Below are positions 53,419 to 62,963 of a DNA stretch of 64,000 nt, piece after piece (positions within the stretch are counted from its first letter, which is position 1; each line of letters begins with the position of its first letter). The translations under genes were made by a program, and so were the position numbers. The notes under the pieces are model-generated. The model was not told where the DNA came from. It searched no databases and saw nothing but the letters and a program-made list of their open reading frames with translations. The DNA comes from Verrucomicrobiales bacterium. GTDB taxonomy: Bacteria > Verrucomicrobiota > Verrucomicrobiia > Limisphaerales > J093. Location: the NCBI GenBank assembly GCA_024233305.1, contig JACKPV010000024.1, forward strand, positions 248,001-312,000, written 5' to 3'.

Positions 53419-54984
53419 ATGACCACCCTGATTCTCCCCGCTCTCCGCCGCGTGCCCAGGGGGCCGGCCATTCGACGGACCATTGCCCGCTTCGTGGCGC
53501 CGGCCCTCGTCGCCGGCCTCGCCCTGGCCACCGCCGCGCCCCGGCCGTTGAACGTTGTGTTCATCATCGCCGACGACCTCGGCTACCGTGACACCTCGCC
53601 CTACAACCCGGAGACCTTCTATGACACACCCAACCTCCAGCGTCTGGCCGATTCCGGGACCCGATTCACCGACGGTTACGCCGCCTGTCCGGTCTGCTCG
53701 CCCACGCGTTCCTCCGTCCTGTGCGGCCAGTATCCGGCCCGCACCCGGAACACGGACTACTTCGGAGCGCCCAACCAGTTTCTGGATGTCAAGGGCGTGC
53801 CCACCGACTACGCCCCGGAACGCGACGGGAAGTTCGGCGGACACGCGAACCGACCGTTGTGGCCGGCGCCCTATTCAGGCCGGCTGGCATCCGGCCACAC
53901 GACGCTGGCGGAAGCGTTGAAGGAAGCCGGCTACGCGACCTTCTTCGCCGGCAAATGGCATCTGGGCCCCGAGGGCTCGTGGCCCGAGGATCATGGTTTC
54001 GACATCAACCGGGGCGGTATCGACCGCGGGGGCCCCTACGGTGGGAAGAAGTACTTCTCGCCCTACGGCAATCCCCGCCTCGAGGACGGTCCCGAGGGCG
54101 AGCACCTGCCCGACCGGCTCGCCACCGAAACCGCCCGGTTCATTGCCGCCAGCAAGGACCGCCCGTTCCTCGCCTACTTGGCGTTCTACTCGGTGCACAC
54201 CCCACTGATGGGCCGTCCAGACCTGGTGGAGAAATACGAGGCGAAGAAGGTGCGGCTCGGTCGGGAAGACCGGTTCGGCGAGGAACCGCCCCGCAAGGTT
54301 CGCGAGGTCCAGTGCCACGCCATATATGCCGCCATGGTTGAGGCCATGGACGCCGCCGTGGGCAAGGTGCTCGACGCCCTCGAGAGCAACGGCGTGGCCG
54401 ATCACACGTTGGTGCTCTTCACTTCGGACAACGGCGGCCTCTCGACCTCCGAAGGTTCGCCCACCTCGAACCGGCCGCTCCGCGCCGGCAAAGGCTGGCT
54501 CTACGAAGGCGGCATCCGCGAACCGGTCATCGTTCGCTGGCCCGGCGTAACGAAGCCGGGCACGGTCTCGCGCTGGCCGCTCACGTCCACCGATTATTAC
54601 CCGACCATCCTCGAAGCCTGCGACCTTCCCCTCCGTCCGGCCCAGCACTGCGACGGCGCCTCGTTCGCTGCCGCGCTGCGCGACCCCTCCGCCGTCGCGC
54701 CGCCCCGGGCGATGTTCTGGCACTACCCGCATTGGGGCAACCAGGGCGGCACCCCGGGAGCCGCCGTGCGGGAAGGGGATTGGAAACTGATCGAATGGTA
54801 CCGGGGCAAATCGCCCGAGCTCTTCAACCTGGCCCGCGACATCGACGAGCAGCAAAACCTCGCCGCCGACTACCCCGAAAAGGCAATGGCACTGAAGGCC
54901 AGTCTCGACGCGTTCCGGGCCGACACCCGTGCCCTGATGCCAGCGGCCAACCCGCAGTTCACCGGGGAGTTCCCGCGCTGGTGA
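53419..54984 (+). CDS. Secreted sulfatase
   Basis: The 521-residue protein has a signal region (about 1-40), metal-site motif VVFIIADDLGYRD, catalytic Cys93-Ser-Pro-Thr-Arg (PVCSPTRSSV), AGYATFFAGKWHLG and VLFTSDNGG. The order is arylsulfatase A-like (S1 family). It has the standard DD motif, unlike the TDEH sulfatase at 34236, so the two probably have different substrates. Sulfated-polysaccharide use is suggested. Confidence 0.92.
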   Translation: MTTLILPALRRVPRGPAIRRTIARFVAPALVAGLALATAAPRPLNVVFIIADDLGYRDTSPYNPETFYDTPNLQRLADSGTRFTDGYAACPVCSPTRSSVLCGQYPARTRNTDYFGAPNQFLDVKGVPTDYAPERDGKFGGHANRPLWPAPYSGRLASGHTTLAEALKEAGYATFFAGKWHLGPEGSWPEDHGFDINRGGIDRGGPYGGKKYFSPYGNPRLEDGPEGEHLPDRLATETARFIAASKDRPFLAYLAFYSVHTPLMGRPDLVEKYEAKKVRLGREDRFGEEPPRKVREVQCHAIYAAMVEAMDAAVGKVLDALESNGVADHTLVLFTSDNGGLSTSEGSPTSNRPLRAGKGWLYEGGIREPVIVRWPGVTKPGTVSRWPLTSTDYYPTILEACDLPLRPAQHCDGASFAAALRDPSAVAPPRAMFWHYPHWGNQGGTPGAAVREGDWKLIEWYRGKSPELFNLARDIDEQQNLAADYPEKAMALKASLDAFRADTRALMPAANPQFTGEFPRW

Positions 54985-55140
54985 CGGATCCGGAGCCCAA
55001 CCGGCCACGCCCGAGGGACTCATTCCCCACACCAGCGCGGATCAGGATCCCCGCAGCGAAGCCTCCCAGCAATTCCCCGCCAACCGAAAGCGGTTGCGGG
55101 CCGCCCCGCCTTCCCTTAATTGTCACGAACGCTTCGGCGG

Positions 55141-55158
55141 GGCGGGTTTCGGCCCGCC
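55141..55158. repeat. Hairpin in the fbaB leader
   Basis: GGCGGGTTTCGGCCCGCC forms a perfect six-base stem and a six-base loop 33 bases before the fbaB start. There is no T-tract. It may affect leader stability or translation. Confidence 0.55.
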
Positions 55159-55168
55159 TGCTGAATCA

Positions 55169-55191
55169 ATGAAACTGAACTGGACACGCAA

Positions 55192-55195
<4 letters not shown>
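55169..55195 (+). CDS. Eight-codon leader ORF overlapping fbaB
   Basis: ATG 55169 begins an 8-codon frame (MKLNWTRK) whose TGA overlaps the fbaB ATG in ATGA. It could couple or attenuate fbaB translation. It has no obvious ribosome site of its own, so it may be chance. Confidence 0.3.
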
Positions 55196-56253
<1,058 letters not shown>

Positions 56254-56273
56254 CCCCGAACGCGGTCCTCATC

Positions 56274-56308
56274 AGGGGGGCTCGCACACCCGTGCACCCC
56301 CTTTTTCT
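56274..56308 (+). terminator. Rho-independent terminator of fbaB
   Basis: AGGGGG pairs with CCCCCT around an inner GCAC/GTGC stem with a four-base loop (ACCC), followed by TTTTTC. It begins 21 bases after the fbaB stop. Confidence 0.75.
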
Positions 56309-56362
56309 TTCCTGTCGCCACCCCGCCCCGAGGATCGACCGCCGGCGCGGGACCGCCCATCA

Positions 56363-56567
56363 CTCCGTGGGCACCTTCTCCGCCAGGGGGCGATAAAGCA
56401 CTCCGTAGGTCATCGCTCCGATGACGGTCACGCCGAGTTCGTGGGCCAGGATGTTTGCCACGAGATTCCCCTCCGGGTAGTTGCCGATGAGAACGTCCGG
56501 GCGCGTTCCCACGTGCTGTTGAGTTTCCCCGGCCGCCTCGCGGGCAAACCGCTCGAGGCGGGCCCTG
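56363..56567 (-). pseudogene. Sucrose-synthase remnant
   Basis: On the minus strand a frame ending at TGA 56363 reads RLERFAREAAGE and RPDVLIGNYPEGNLVANILA then HELGVTVIG, a close match to the sucrose synthase segment that reads PDLIIGNYSDGNLVASLLAHKLGVT. Only about 65 codons remain: the 5' side is cut by the IS end at 56580, and after GVT the match is lost before the stop. Sucrose synthase makes sucrose from UDP-glucose and fructose. The neighbouring aldolase suggests a former sugar-metabolism locus. Confidence 0.6.
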
Positions 56568-56579
56568 CGCCAGGAGCTT

Positions 56580-58750
56580 CAGGGCGGTTGTCAAGGAGTC
56601 GTGGAAGAGGTTTGAAGGGAGAGATTTGGTTCGATTTCTCTGGGCACCCCCTCCTCCCCCTGCTTCACTCCGGGCATGTCGGTCCATCTTTCCAACGTGG
56701 TGAGCGAGGGACTGCCTCCGGAACCCGAGTTGCTCCAAGGGGTCCGGGTGCGTCTCATCGAGGAATCCGAACGCCCCCGGTTCGACGACCTTCTCCGCCG
56801 CAGGCACTACCTCAAGAACGCCACCGCCGTGGGCCAGGCCCTGCGCTATGTGGCCGAGTTTCAGGGGCAGTGGCTGGCCCTGCTGGTCTTCTGTTCGCCC
56901 GCCTTCCACCTCAAGCCCCGGGACCGCTGGCTGCATTGGTCGGCCCGCGAGGTGGCGGCCCGGCGCCATCTGCTGGCCCAAAACCAGCGCTTCCTGGTCC
57001 TGGCCGCCCCGGGGCGCTGGCCCAATCTGGCCTCGCGCGTGTTGAAGCTCAGCTGTGAACGTCTGGCCCAGGACTGGCAGCAGCACTTCGGCCATCCCGT
57101 GCTCGCGGTCGAGACCTTCGTCGATCCGCAACGCTTCCGGGGCACCTGCTACAAAGCCGCCGGCTGGCAACGGCTCGGCTCCACCCGGGGCTGCCAGCGC
57201 GACTGGCAGGACTTCTACACCGACACCACCCATCCCAAGCAACTCTGGGTCCGGGCGCTGGGGCCCGCGGCCTTGAAGCACCTGCGCGCGGCCCAACTCC
57301 CGCCGCATCTGGCCGCCCATGAACGGCCCCTGCCGCCGGCCTGTCCGGTGGCCACGGGCCAGTTGTTTTCGTTGTGGCAGTGTTTCGCCGAGCAGATGCA
57401 TGAACCCCGCCGGCCCAAGGGCCTCCGGCATCCGCTGGCCACGGTGCTGAGTTTGATCGCCCTGGCGGTGGCGGCTGGTTCCGACGGGCCGCACGCGATT
57501 GCCGAATTCGCCGCCAGCCTCAATCACGGTCAGCGCTGGCAGTTGCGTTGCCGCCCGCGCCCGGGGGCTCCCCGGCAATGCGACGTGCCCAGCGAGCGCA
57601 CCTTCCGCCGCTTGCTCAAAAAGATTGATGTCGAGCAACTCAAGGGCGTGCTGGTCGGCTGGATGGCCCGCGAGGATCCCCGCCGGGCAGAGGTCCTCCA
57701 CCTGGACGGCAAGGTGGTCAAGAATGCCGCGCCGGCCCCGGCGGTGGCCACGGCCCCGGAACCGCCCGAGGAGATCCCGGCAGAATTGCAGAAGCCCAAA
57801 GCCGACAAAGCCCTGACACTGGTCAACTTCGTCACCGACCAGCAGCGACTGGTGGACCAAGTGGCTGTGCCAGCCAACACCAACGAGGAGGCGGCGGTCG
57901 CGGCGCACTGGTCCTCGATGGACCTGGCCGGGGTGTGTGTCACGACCGATGCCGCCCACACCACCAAGGCCAACGCGCGGCAACTCACCCAGGGCAACGG
58001 GGCCGATTACCTCCTGATACTCAAGGGCAATCAACCCGGGGCCTTCGCCAAAGCCCAATCGCTCCTCGGGGGCGCTTTTCCCCCCTCAGGCCCGCACCAT
58101 CGAAAAGGGGCACGGGCGGGTTGAAGACCGGGCGCTGTGGTGCGTGGCGGTCACGCCCCAGACCCTGGGACTGGCCGGCGCGGCCCAGGTGTTGCGCGTG
58201 GACCGCAAGGTCGATCATGTCCGCGGCGGGCAAGTGGTCAAACACACCGAGGAGACCGTCTACGCGGCGACCAGTTTCTGGACCGACGAGGCCGGGCCGG
58301 CCCCCCTGCTGGCCTTGGTGCGCAGTCACTGGAAGATCGAGAACGGCCAGCATCATCGGCGGGATCGCACCCAGGACGAGGATCGCTGTCCGGTGGCGGA
58401 GACCAACACGGCGCGGGTGCTGTCCCTGTTTCGCTCCCTGACCATCTTCCTGCACGAACAGCAGCGCTACAAACGCGGGGGCAAGAAGTCGCTGCCCGAC
58501 TACGAGTTGCACATCTGTCGCCATCCTGGTGGCCTGATCCGTCGGTTCATGTCGCCACCGGCGTAGCCGACCCACCTGTAATGCCCCCCCACCCCGTGGC
58601 GCTGCCGCGGGGAGGGATCGGTATGTCCGCCGGAGCCGCAAGCAGGCCCAAATGCGGGCTTTCATCGCCTCCATGCCCCGCTCGGACCCGTCGCCAACCG
58701 CCCTCCGGCCCCCCGTTCAACCCCCTCCAGCTACTTTGTCACTCGTCCTG
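56580..58750 (+). mobile_element. ISAs1-like insertion sequence with imperfect terminal inverted repeats
   Basis: The left end (56580-56616, starts CAGGGCGGTTGTCAAGG) and the right end (58715-58750, reverse reading CAGGACGAGTGACAAAG) are inverted copies with about 26 of 37 positions identical when two single-base gaps are allowed. They flank one transposase gene. CAGGG ends are typical of ISAs1-family elements. I see no clear target-site duplication. The left end abuts the sucrose-synthase remnant. Confidence 0.7.
56676..58566 (+). pseudogene. ISAs1-family transposase with N-terminal DruA (DUF4338) domain, frameshifted
   Basis: Frame 1 (56676-58124) begins with a DruA/DUF4338 domain (residues about 30-195; RRHYLKNATAVGQALRYVAE, PNLASRVLKLSCERL, VETFVDPQRFRGTCYKAAGW), then the ISAs1 DDE domain (LRHPLATVLSLIALAVAAGS, VLHLDGKVVK, DAAHTTKANARQL). 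Near 58080, a run TTTTCCCCCC precedes loss of frame. The C-terminal part (HGRVEDRALW, LVRSHWKIENGQHHRRDRT) continues in the +1 frame to TAG 58566. One C removed or skipped restores the protein. It is either inactivated or expressed by frameshifting. Confidence 0.82.
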
Positions 58751-58826
58751 GCTGCCGCGTCGCCGCGTCGTGAAACGGAAATCCTGGCTTGATAGGGCGA
58801 GGCAAAGCGTTCAACAATGCACCGCG

Positions 58827-59054
58827 ATGAAAAGACTATATGCGACAGCAGTACTCGTGTGCGCCTTGACGGTGGTAGGAGTCACTCTGGTCGCCGGAGA
58901 TAACAGGGTCCGTTGCACATGGTACGAAAATGGTCAGCGGATCGCCGTAAAGAACTGCAGTACCGGCCAAGTGTGTGGCCAATATGAAGATGGTTATGGC
59001 ACTAACGGCTGCAATCCCGTCAAAGTGGATTGTTGCGATCCGATCACCCAATAG
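58827..59054 (+). CDS. Small secreted cysteine-rich peptide precursor
   Basis: The 75-residue product has a short positive start (MKRLYATAVLVCALTVVGVT), a signal peptide ending near LVAGDN (about 24) and a mature part of about 50 residues holding six cysteines at 30, 44, 50, 62, 69 and 70, the last two adjacent. No family is recognised. It is the first gene of a lower-GC plus-strand group that includes a MauE-like redox protein, so its cysteines are likely oxidised outside the cytoplasm. It could be a secreted peptide or a small structural protein. Confidence 0.6.
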   Translation: MKRLYATAVLVCALTVVGVTLVAGDNRVRCTWYENGQRIAVKNCSTGQVCGQYEDGYGTNGCNPVKVDCCDPITQ

Positions 59055-59232
59055 GCGTACTACATTCCGGCGAGTACAGCGACTCTGACTACAAAATAAG
59101 TACCTTCGCTCTGGCCGACGTTCGTCGATCGCAGGGGGTCATCGTGCTGGGTCTATAATGACGTCCGAGATCCCGCGCCGAGCACCGGCGGTTCTTAGAG
59201 TGTCAGCGCTTCTGAGGTCATATCTGTGAGTA

Positions 59233-60129
59233 GTGGGTTCTCCTAATACAGTGCATGTGAAAAGTCAACGTTTCAAGGGTCCCCTACTCATTGGTGCCAC
59301 TGTAGTATTGGTGCTTGTCGTTATTACGATACTGCAGCGCGGGTCAAGGAACCAGATTGTCCGACATATCCCTCCTCACGAGTTGTCGATCATCTCTGAA
59401 TGGGAGGCCGCCAAATTCATCGATGTGGCTGACGCCTTGTTCGACACTACCTGGATCGATGAGATTCCGACAACAAATACGACTGTTATCTCGGAGGCGC
59501 AGTCGCAGGCGTTGAGCAATTCCATAATCGCCTGCGTAAGGGCTTTCAGTAGCGGCTCGTATGATAGCTATCGAGCGTTCGTCACGCCGATCCCACTGTC
59601 GGTGAGTTCAAACCGCGTAGCGACAATGGCGGAGTTTCTCAGAAATCCCTCGTCTAAGCCGACTATCGGAAGTACGCCGGAAATCAGGGACCCAAAGTTG
59701 GCGAAACAAATAGTGGAGGGCGGCAGCCCCGAAAATATCCACCGGGCATACTTCGACCTTGTGAGCGATTACACTTCTTACAAGGATTATTGGCAAGCAA
59801 TTGCCGTTGACTCTTCATGGGTGACGACGTTCTCCGCGTACGCGTTGCCTACCGACCTTATTGAACTCGTCTTCGATAAGATGCAGAACGTTGGAGTCTT
59901 TCTGGGACTTCCAAGCTTCGATTGCTTACGGAGGGCTTCCGATTGTCTGCAGTTGCACCAGGCACTCTCGTGCGCGGACATCTGTCTGCTGGTTCGACTG
60001 AAGGCACCCGATCCAGTTGCACCGTTCGTCTTTCGCTTCTTTTGGGACCCTGAAGAGAAGGTATGGATCCCATATGGCCTTGCCATAGCCAACACGTACT
60101 CTAACACAGCTATCCAACCGGCGCTGTGA
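59233..60129 (+). CDS. Membrane-anchored protein of unknown function
   Basis: The GTG-started 298-residue protein has one membrane segment at about 16-35, then an extracytoplasmic domain with five cysteines, four of them clustered late (FDCLRRASDCLQLHQALSCADIC). No family is recognised. It lies between the cysteine-rich peptide and the MauE-like gene, in the same orientation. The gap to the peptide gene is 178 bases and the gap to the MauE-like gene is 49. Confidence 0.6.
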   Translation: MGSPNTVHVKSQRFKGPLLIGATVVLVLVVITILQRGSRNQIVRHIPPHELSIISEWEAAKFIDVADALFDTTWIDEIPTTNTTVISEAQSQALSNSIIACVRAFSSGSYDSYRAFVTPIPLSVSSNRVATMAEFLRNPSSKPTIGSTPEIRDPKLAKQIVEGGSPENIHRAYFDLVSDYTSYKDYWQAIAVDSSWVTTFSAYALPTDLIELVFDKMQNVGVFLGLPSFDCLRRASDCLQLHQALSCADICLLVRLKAPDPVAPFVFRFFWDPEEKVWIPYGLAIANTYSNTAIQPAL

Positions 60130-60178
60130 GGGACTGAGTGAGCATTCAGCAAACACGTTGTGACGATGATCCGAACCA

Positions 60179-60724
60179 ATGGAGGCTCGCAGCGACCAAC
60201 CGCATAGAACTCGGGCCTTGTTGACGGAAGCGGTGAATAGTCCAGATGCTAGTGGTTGCGTGTCAACCAGAAGTTCAGCGCTGACGTCACTTGTTGAGGT
60301 ATGGTTTCCGCCGTTGCTTGGCGCGATGCTTCTCCTAGCCTCAATCCTCAAGGCCGACTCGCTAGGCGGGCTTGCAGCGGTTCTGGCCTATGACGGCATA
60401 CCCTCCACATATGCTGTGGCCCTTGCGAGTATGATTAGCTATGCGGAGGCCGTGTTGGGTGTCCTGCTCATGTTCAACCTTCGCAGCCGCTTGCTGTTTC
60501 TTGGGACGATTGCGCTGTTTGTATGCTTTGCGGGGCAGCTCGTCCTCCTTTCGCTGACGAAGGGTCCCTCCTGTATGTGTTTCGGCCGCTATAACTGGCT
60601 GTTCGGACGTACCTCCAACCTTGCCGCGACAATCCAAAACCTGTCGTTGCTGACGCTACTCATAATCGCGACTCGTAAAATATTGTTCTGCGGTGGCTCC
60701 TCTGACGGCGTGGTGCAAGAGTGA
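60179..60724 (+). CDS. MauE/DoxX-like redox-associated membrane protein
   Basis: The 181-residue protein has four membrane segments from about residue 40 and the motif GPSCMCFGRYN after the third, resembling the C-x-CFG signature of MauE-family proteins. MauE members help form disulfides or quinone cofactors in periplasmic proteins. Beside a cysteine-rich secreted peptide, a thiol-oxidising role is plausible. The family assignment is by motif and topology. A terminator lies 105 bases downstream. Confidence 0.68.
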   Translation: MEARSDQPHRTRALLTEAVNSPDASGCVSTRSSALTSLVEVWFPPLLGAMLLLASILKADSLGGLAAVLAYDGIPSTYAVALASMISYAEAVLGVLLMFNLRSRLLFLGTIALFVCFAGQLVLLSLTKGPSCMCFGRYNWLFGRTSNLAATIQNLSLLTLLIIATRKILFCGGSSDGVVQE

Positions 60725-61548
60725 TGAGAGTAGAACAGCCAACTGTGACATGTCCCTCGTTCGTTAGGCACATTCTGCCATGGAAATGCGCCCGATATGG
60801 CCCCCTAGCTGCCGGGAAAAGACGGTGTGCCCAAGTCTCTCGGGCTTTTTTCAGATTACAAACGATATCCGAGGCCGACGCCTCTGCATGCAAAGTTATT
60901 CCCGTGCTGCCGGTCAAGGACCACAGTTCACCGGGGTCCCGTCATACCTGAGTGACAGTCGAGTACGACTCACAGCTGGATACCTCCCTATTCTTTCAGT
61001 CTGCAACTGCAACTCAGTTCGGAGGTTATTCCGGATTGCCGGGCACATCTCGACGTTGCGGATTAGCTTCGAGTGCGGCACGGTTTGGACTCCTTGTTAC
61101 GTCTTCTCATGGGGCACTGGAGCGACCCCTGACAGCTTGCCGTCCGATGGGGCGCTGCAGGAAGGTGCGATGAGATCCCAGATGATCACAGCAGGTGTGC
61201 AGGCGACGGATGGAGAGATCAGTGAGGCCAGGCAAGAATGAGAGCCGTTGAGTCGCACGGTGGAGACAAACCAATTGGGCTGGAGAAGCTAAGCCTTCTC
61301 ATCCGGCGACACCTTTTCGCGACCTCCACAGTTTGGGGGCGGCCTGCCGGGGTTGTCGGTAGCCCACTGGCGAGGTTCCGCAGACGGACCGATTCCACGA
61401 ATCAGCCGCGGCCCACCACGCTTGGTCCACGCGGAATTCTTTGGTCCGTTTCCGCGGATTATCGCGCTACGCCGCACACCGGTCCCAGAGTGGACTAAAG
61501 TATGCCAGTTCGTAGCCAAGGCGGCAATGCGAACTGAACGTTGTTGAG
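60725..61548. other. Long stretch without a convincing gene
   Basis: This gap of about 820 bases contains a terminator at 60829-60851 and then several overlapping short frames. None has a plausible start, a conserved-looking motif or a sensible composition. The longest open one (60780-61241, 153 codons) overlaps the terminator and mixes Arg/Ser/Cys at random. The region may be decayed foreign DNA or contain a small RNA. Confidence 0.55.
60829..60851 (+). terminator. Rho-independent terminator of the peptide/MauE gene group
   Basis: GCCCAAG pairs with CTCGGGC (one A-C mismatch) over a TCT loop, followed by TTTTTT. It lies downstream of the MauE-like gene on the same strand. Confidence 0.6.
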
Positions 61549-62937
61549 ATGTATAAGTATTCACGGACTATGAGCCAGGCGCGCGCGGTTGGGTGGCCCC
61601 TTGCCCACAAGGCCGCGTATCTCGTGCTCTTGCTTGGTTCCCTGGTTGCCTGGGGCAATCTCGACTGGGGTCAGTTCCACACAGTGAATGTCCGGTGGCC
61701 TCGGGAAGGCGAACCGGTTTTTGCGAGTCATTTTGCTACCTGGGACGGTGCACACTATCTCCTACTCAGTGAGGAGGGTTACGCGGAAGGACTGCCCTCG
61801 TGCGCGTTTTATCCACTGTTGCCGATGCTGATTCGGGCCGCGGGTCCGCTGTTCGGGGGTAATCACGTGATCGCTGGGCTGGCGCTCTCGAATGTTTTCT
61901 CACTCGCAGCCTGGACGTTGTTCTACCGGTTGGTTTCACGAAGATGGGGCCGCTTGGCGGCGATTTGGTCACTGGTGTTCCTAATCACCTTCCCTGGCTC
62001 GCTGTTCTTCCAGTTCATTTACTCTGAGAGCCTGTTCCTCCTGCTACTCGTGCTTCTGTGGCTTGGCTTGGAGGAACGCCGTTATGGACTCGCAGCCGTG
62101 TTTGCAGTGCTGCTCCCGGTTTCTCGTGGGGTCGGGGCATTTGCGGTGCTGCCATTGGCTTGGCATGCATTCAGTGTAGCGCGACCAACCTGGCACCAAA
62201 AGGTCTGTGATAGAGCTGTCGAGTGCTGGGAAGGGGGTGGGAATGCAACAGTAGGAAGTGCGGAGCAAGGAACAGGGAAAAACGTGCCCATTGCTGAAAA
62301 CGGAGCTAGGACGCCGAGCGTGCGGGTCAAAGCAGCCGGTATCCGCCAGGAAAGCCAACGGCCTTCAACTGGCGTCAGATTGGAGATGGCTGGCGACAGG
62401 CAACAGCCGATTGAAAACAGTGGGGAAAGGCGTGGCCAGACGTGGTTACCATGGTTACTGGTGGGAACGCCTTTCGTCGGATGGTGCGTATATCTTGCTC
62501 TGATGTGGCATTGGACGGAAAATCCATTTGAGGGATTTGAGGCTCAGAAGTATTGGCGGGTGCATTCGATCAGCAACCTGTGGAATGCGCCGAAGTTCGT
62601 GTTTGGTTTCTGGAGTCCTACGGGGTGGCATGCCTTTCGTGGCTCACTGCTGGACCGGTGCGCTTTCTTGATGGTACTCTACACGCTGCCGGTGATGTGG
62701 TACCATGACAAGGGAATGCTTGTGTGGACCTACTGGCTGGCGGTACTGCCAGCAATGAGCGGGACATTCACGTCCTTTACGCGGTTTGCCTCCTGCGCGT
62801 TCCCGGTGTTCATTGCACTGGGCGTGGAACTGAGCCGGCGCGAGTGGCGCTGGTGGCGCTACGGGTTGTTGTCGGTGTTCGTGACGCTGCACATCGTGCT
62901 GGTCTGGCGATTTGTGAACTTCCGCTGGGCTGGATGA
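61549..62937 (+). CDS. PIG-V-like membrane mannosyltransferase with inserted hydrophilic segment
   Basis: The 462-residue protein has about nine membrane segments. The early motif FATWDGAHYLLLSEEGY and FYPLLPMLIR match PIG-V/GPI-mannosyltransferase-2-like GT-C enzymes that use polyprenyl-phosphate mannose in the membrane. At about residues 213-298 a hydrophilic, low-complexity stretch (WHQKVCDRAVECWEGGG ... IENSGERRGQTWLP) breaks the membrane pattern and looks like an in-frame insertion. A second possible start is ATG 61570 (MSQARAVGW). The role may be protein or surface-glycan mannosylation. Confidence 0.78.
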   Translation: MYKYSRTMSQARAVGWPLAHKAAYLVLLLGSLVAWGNLDWGQFHTVNVRWPREGEPVFASHFATWDGAHYLLLSEEGYAEGLPSCAFYPLLPMLIRAAGPLFGGNHVIAGLALSNVFSLAAWTLFYRLVSRRWGRLAAIWSLVFLITFPGSLFFQFIYSESLFLLLLVLLWLGLEERRYGLAAVFAVLLPVSRGVGAFAVLPLAWHAFSVARPTWHQKVCDRAVECWEGGGNATVGSAEQGTGKNVPIAENGARTPSVRVKAAGIRQESQRPSTGVRLEMAGDRQQPIENSGERRGQTWLPWLLVGTPFVGWCVYLALMWHWTENPFEGFEAQKYWRVHSISNLWNAPKFVFGFWSPTGWHAFRGSLLDRCAFLMVLYTLPVMWYHDKGMLVWTYWLAVLPAMSGTFTSFTRFASCAFPVFIALGVELSRREWRWWRYGLLSVFVTLHIVLVWRFVNFRWAG

Positions 62938-62963
62938 ACTGGCATGGTCTGGAAGAACCACGA

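Noticed and set aside
58720..58770. Target-site duplication flanking the IS
   Set aside because: The bases outside 56580 and 58750 do not match each other over 8-10 positions. The flank may have been deleted or changed since insertion.
60780..61241. 153-codon plus-strand frame after the MauE-like gene
   Set aside because: It overlaps the terminator hairpin, has no ribosome site or motif, and its composition looks random.
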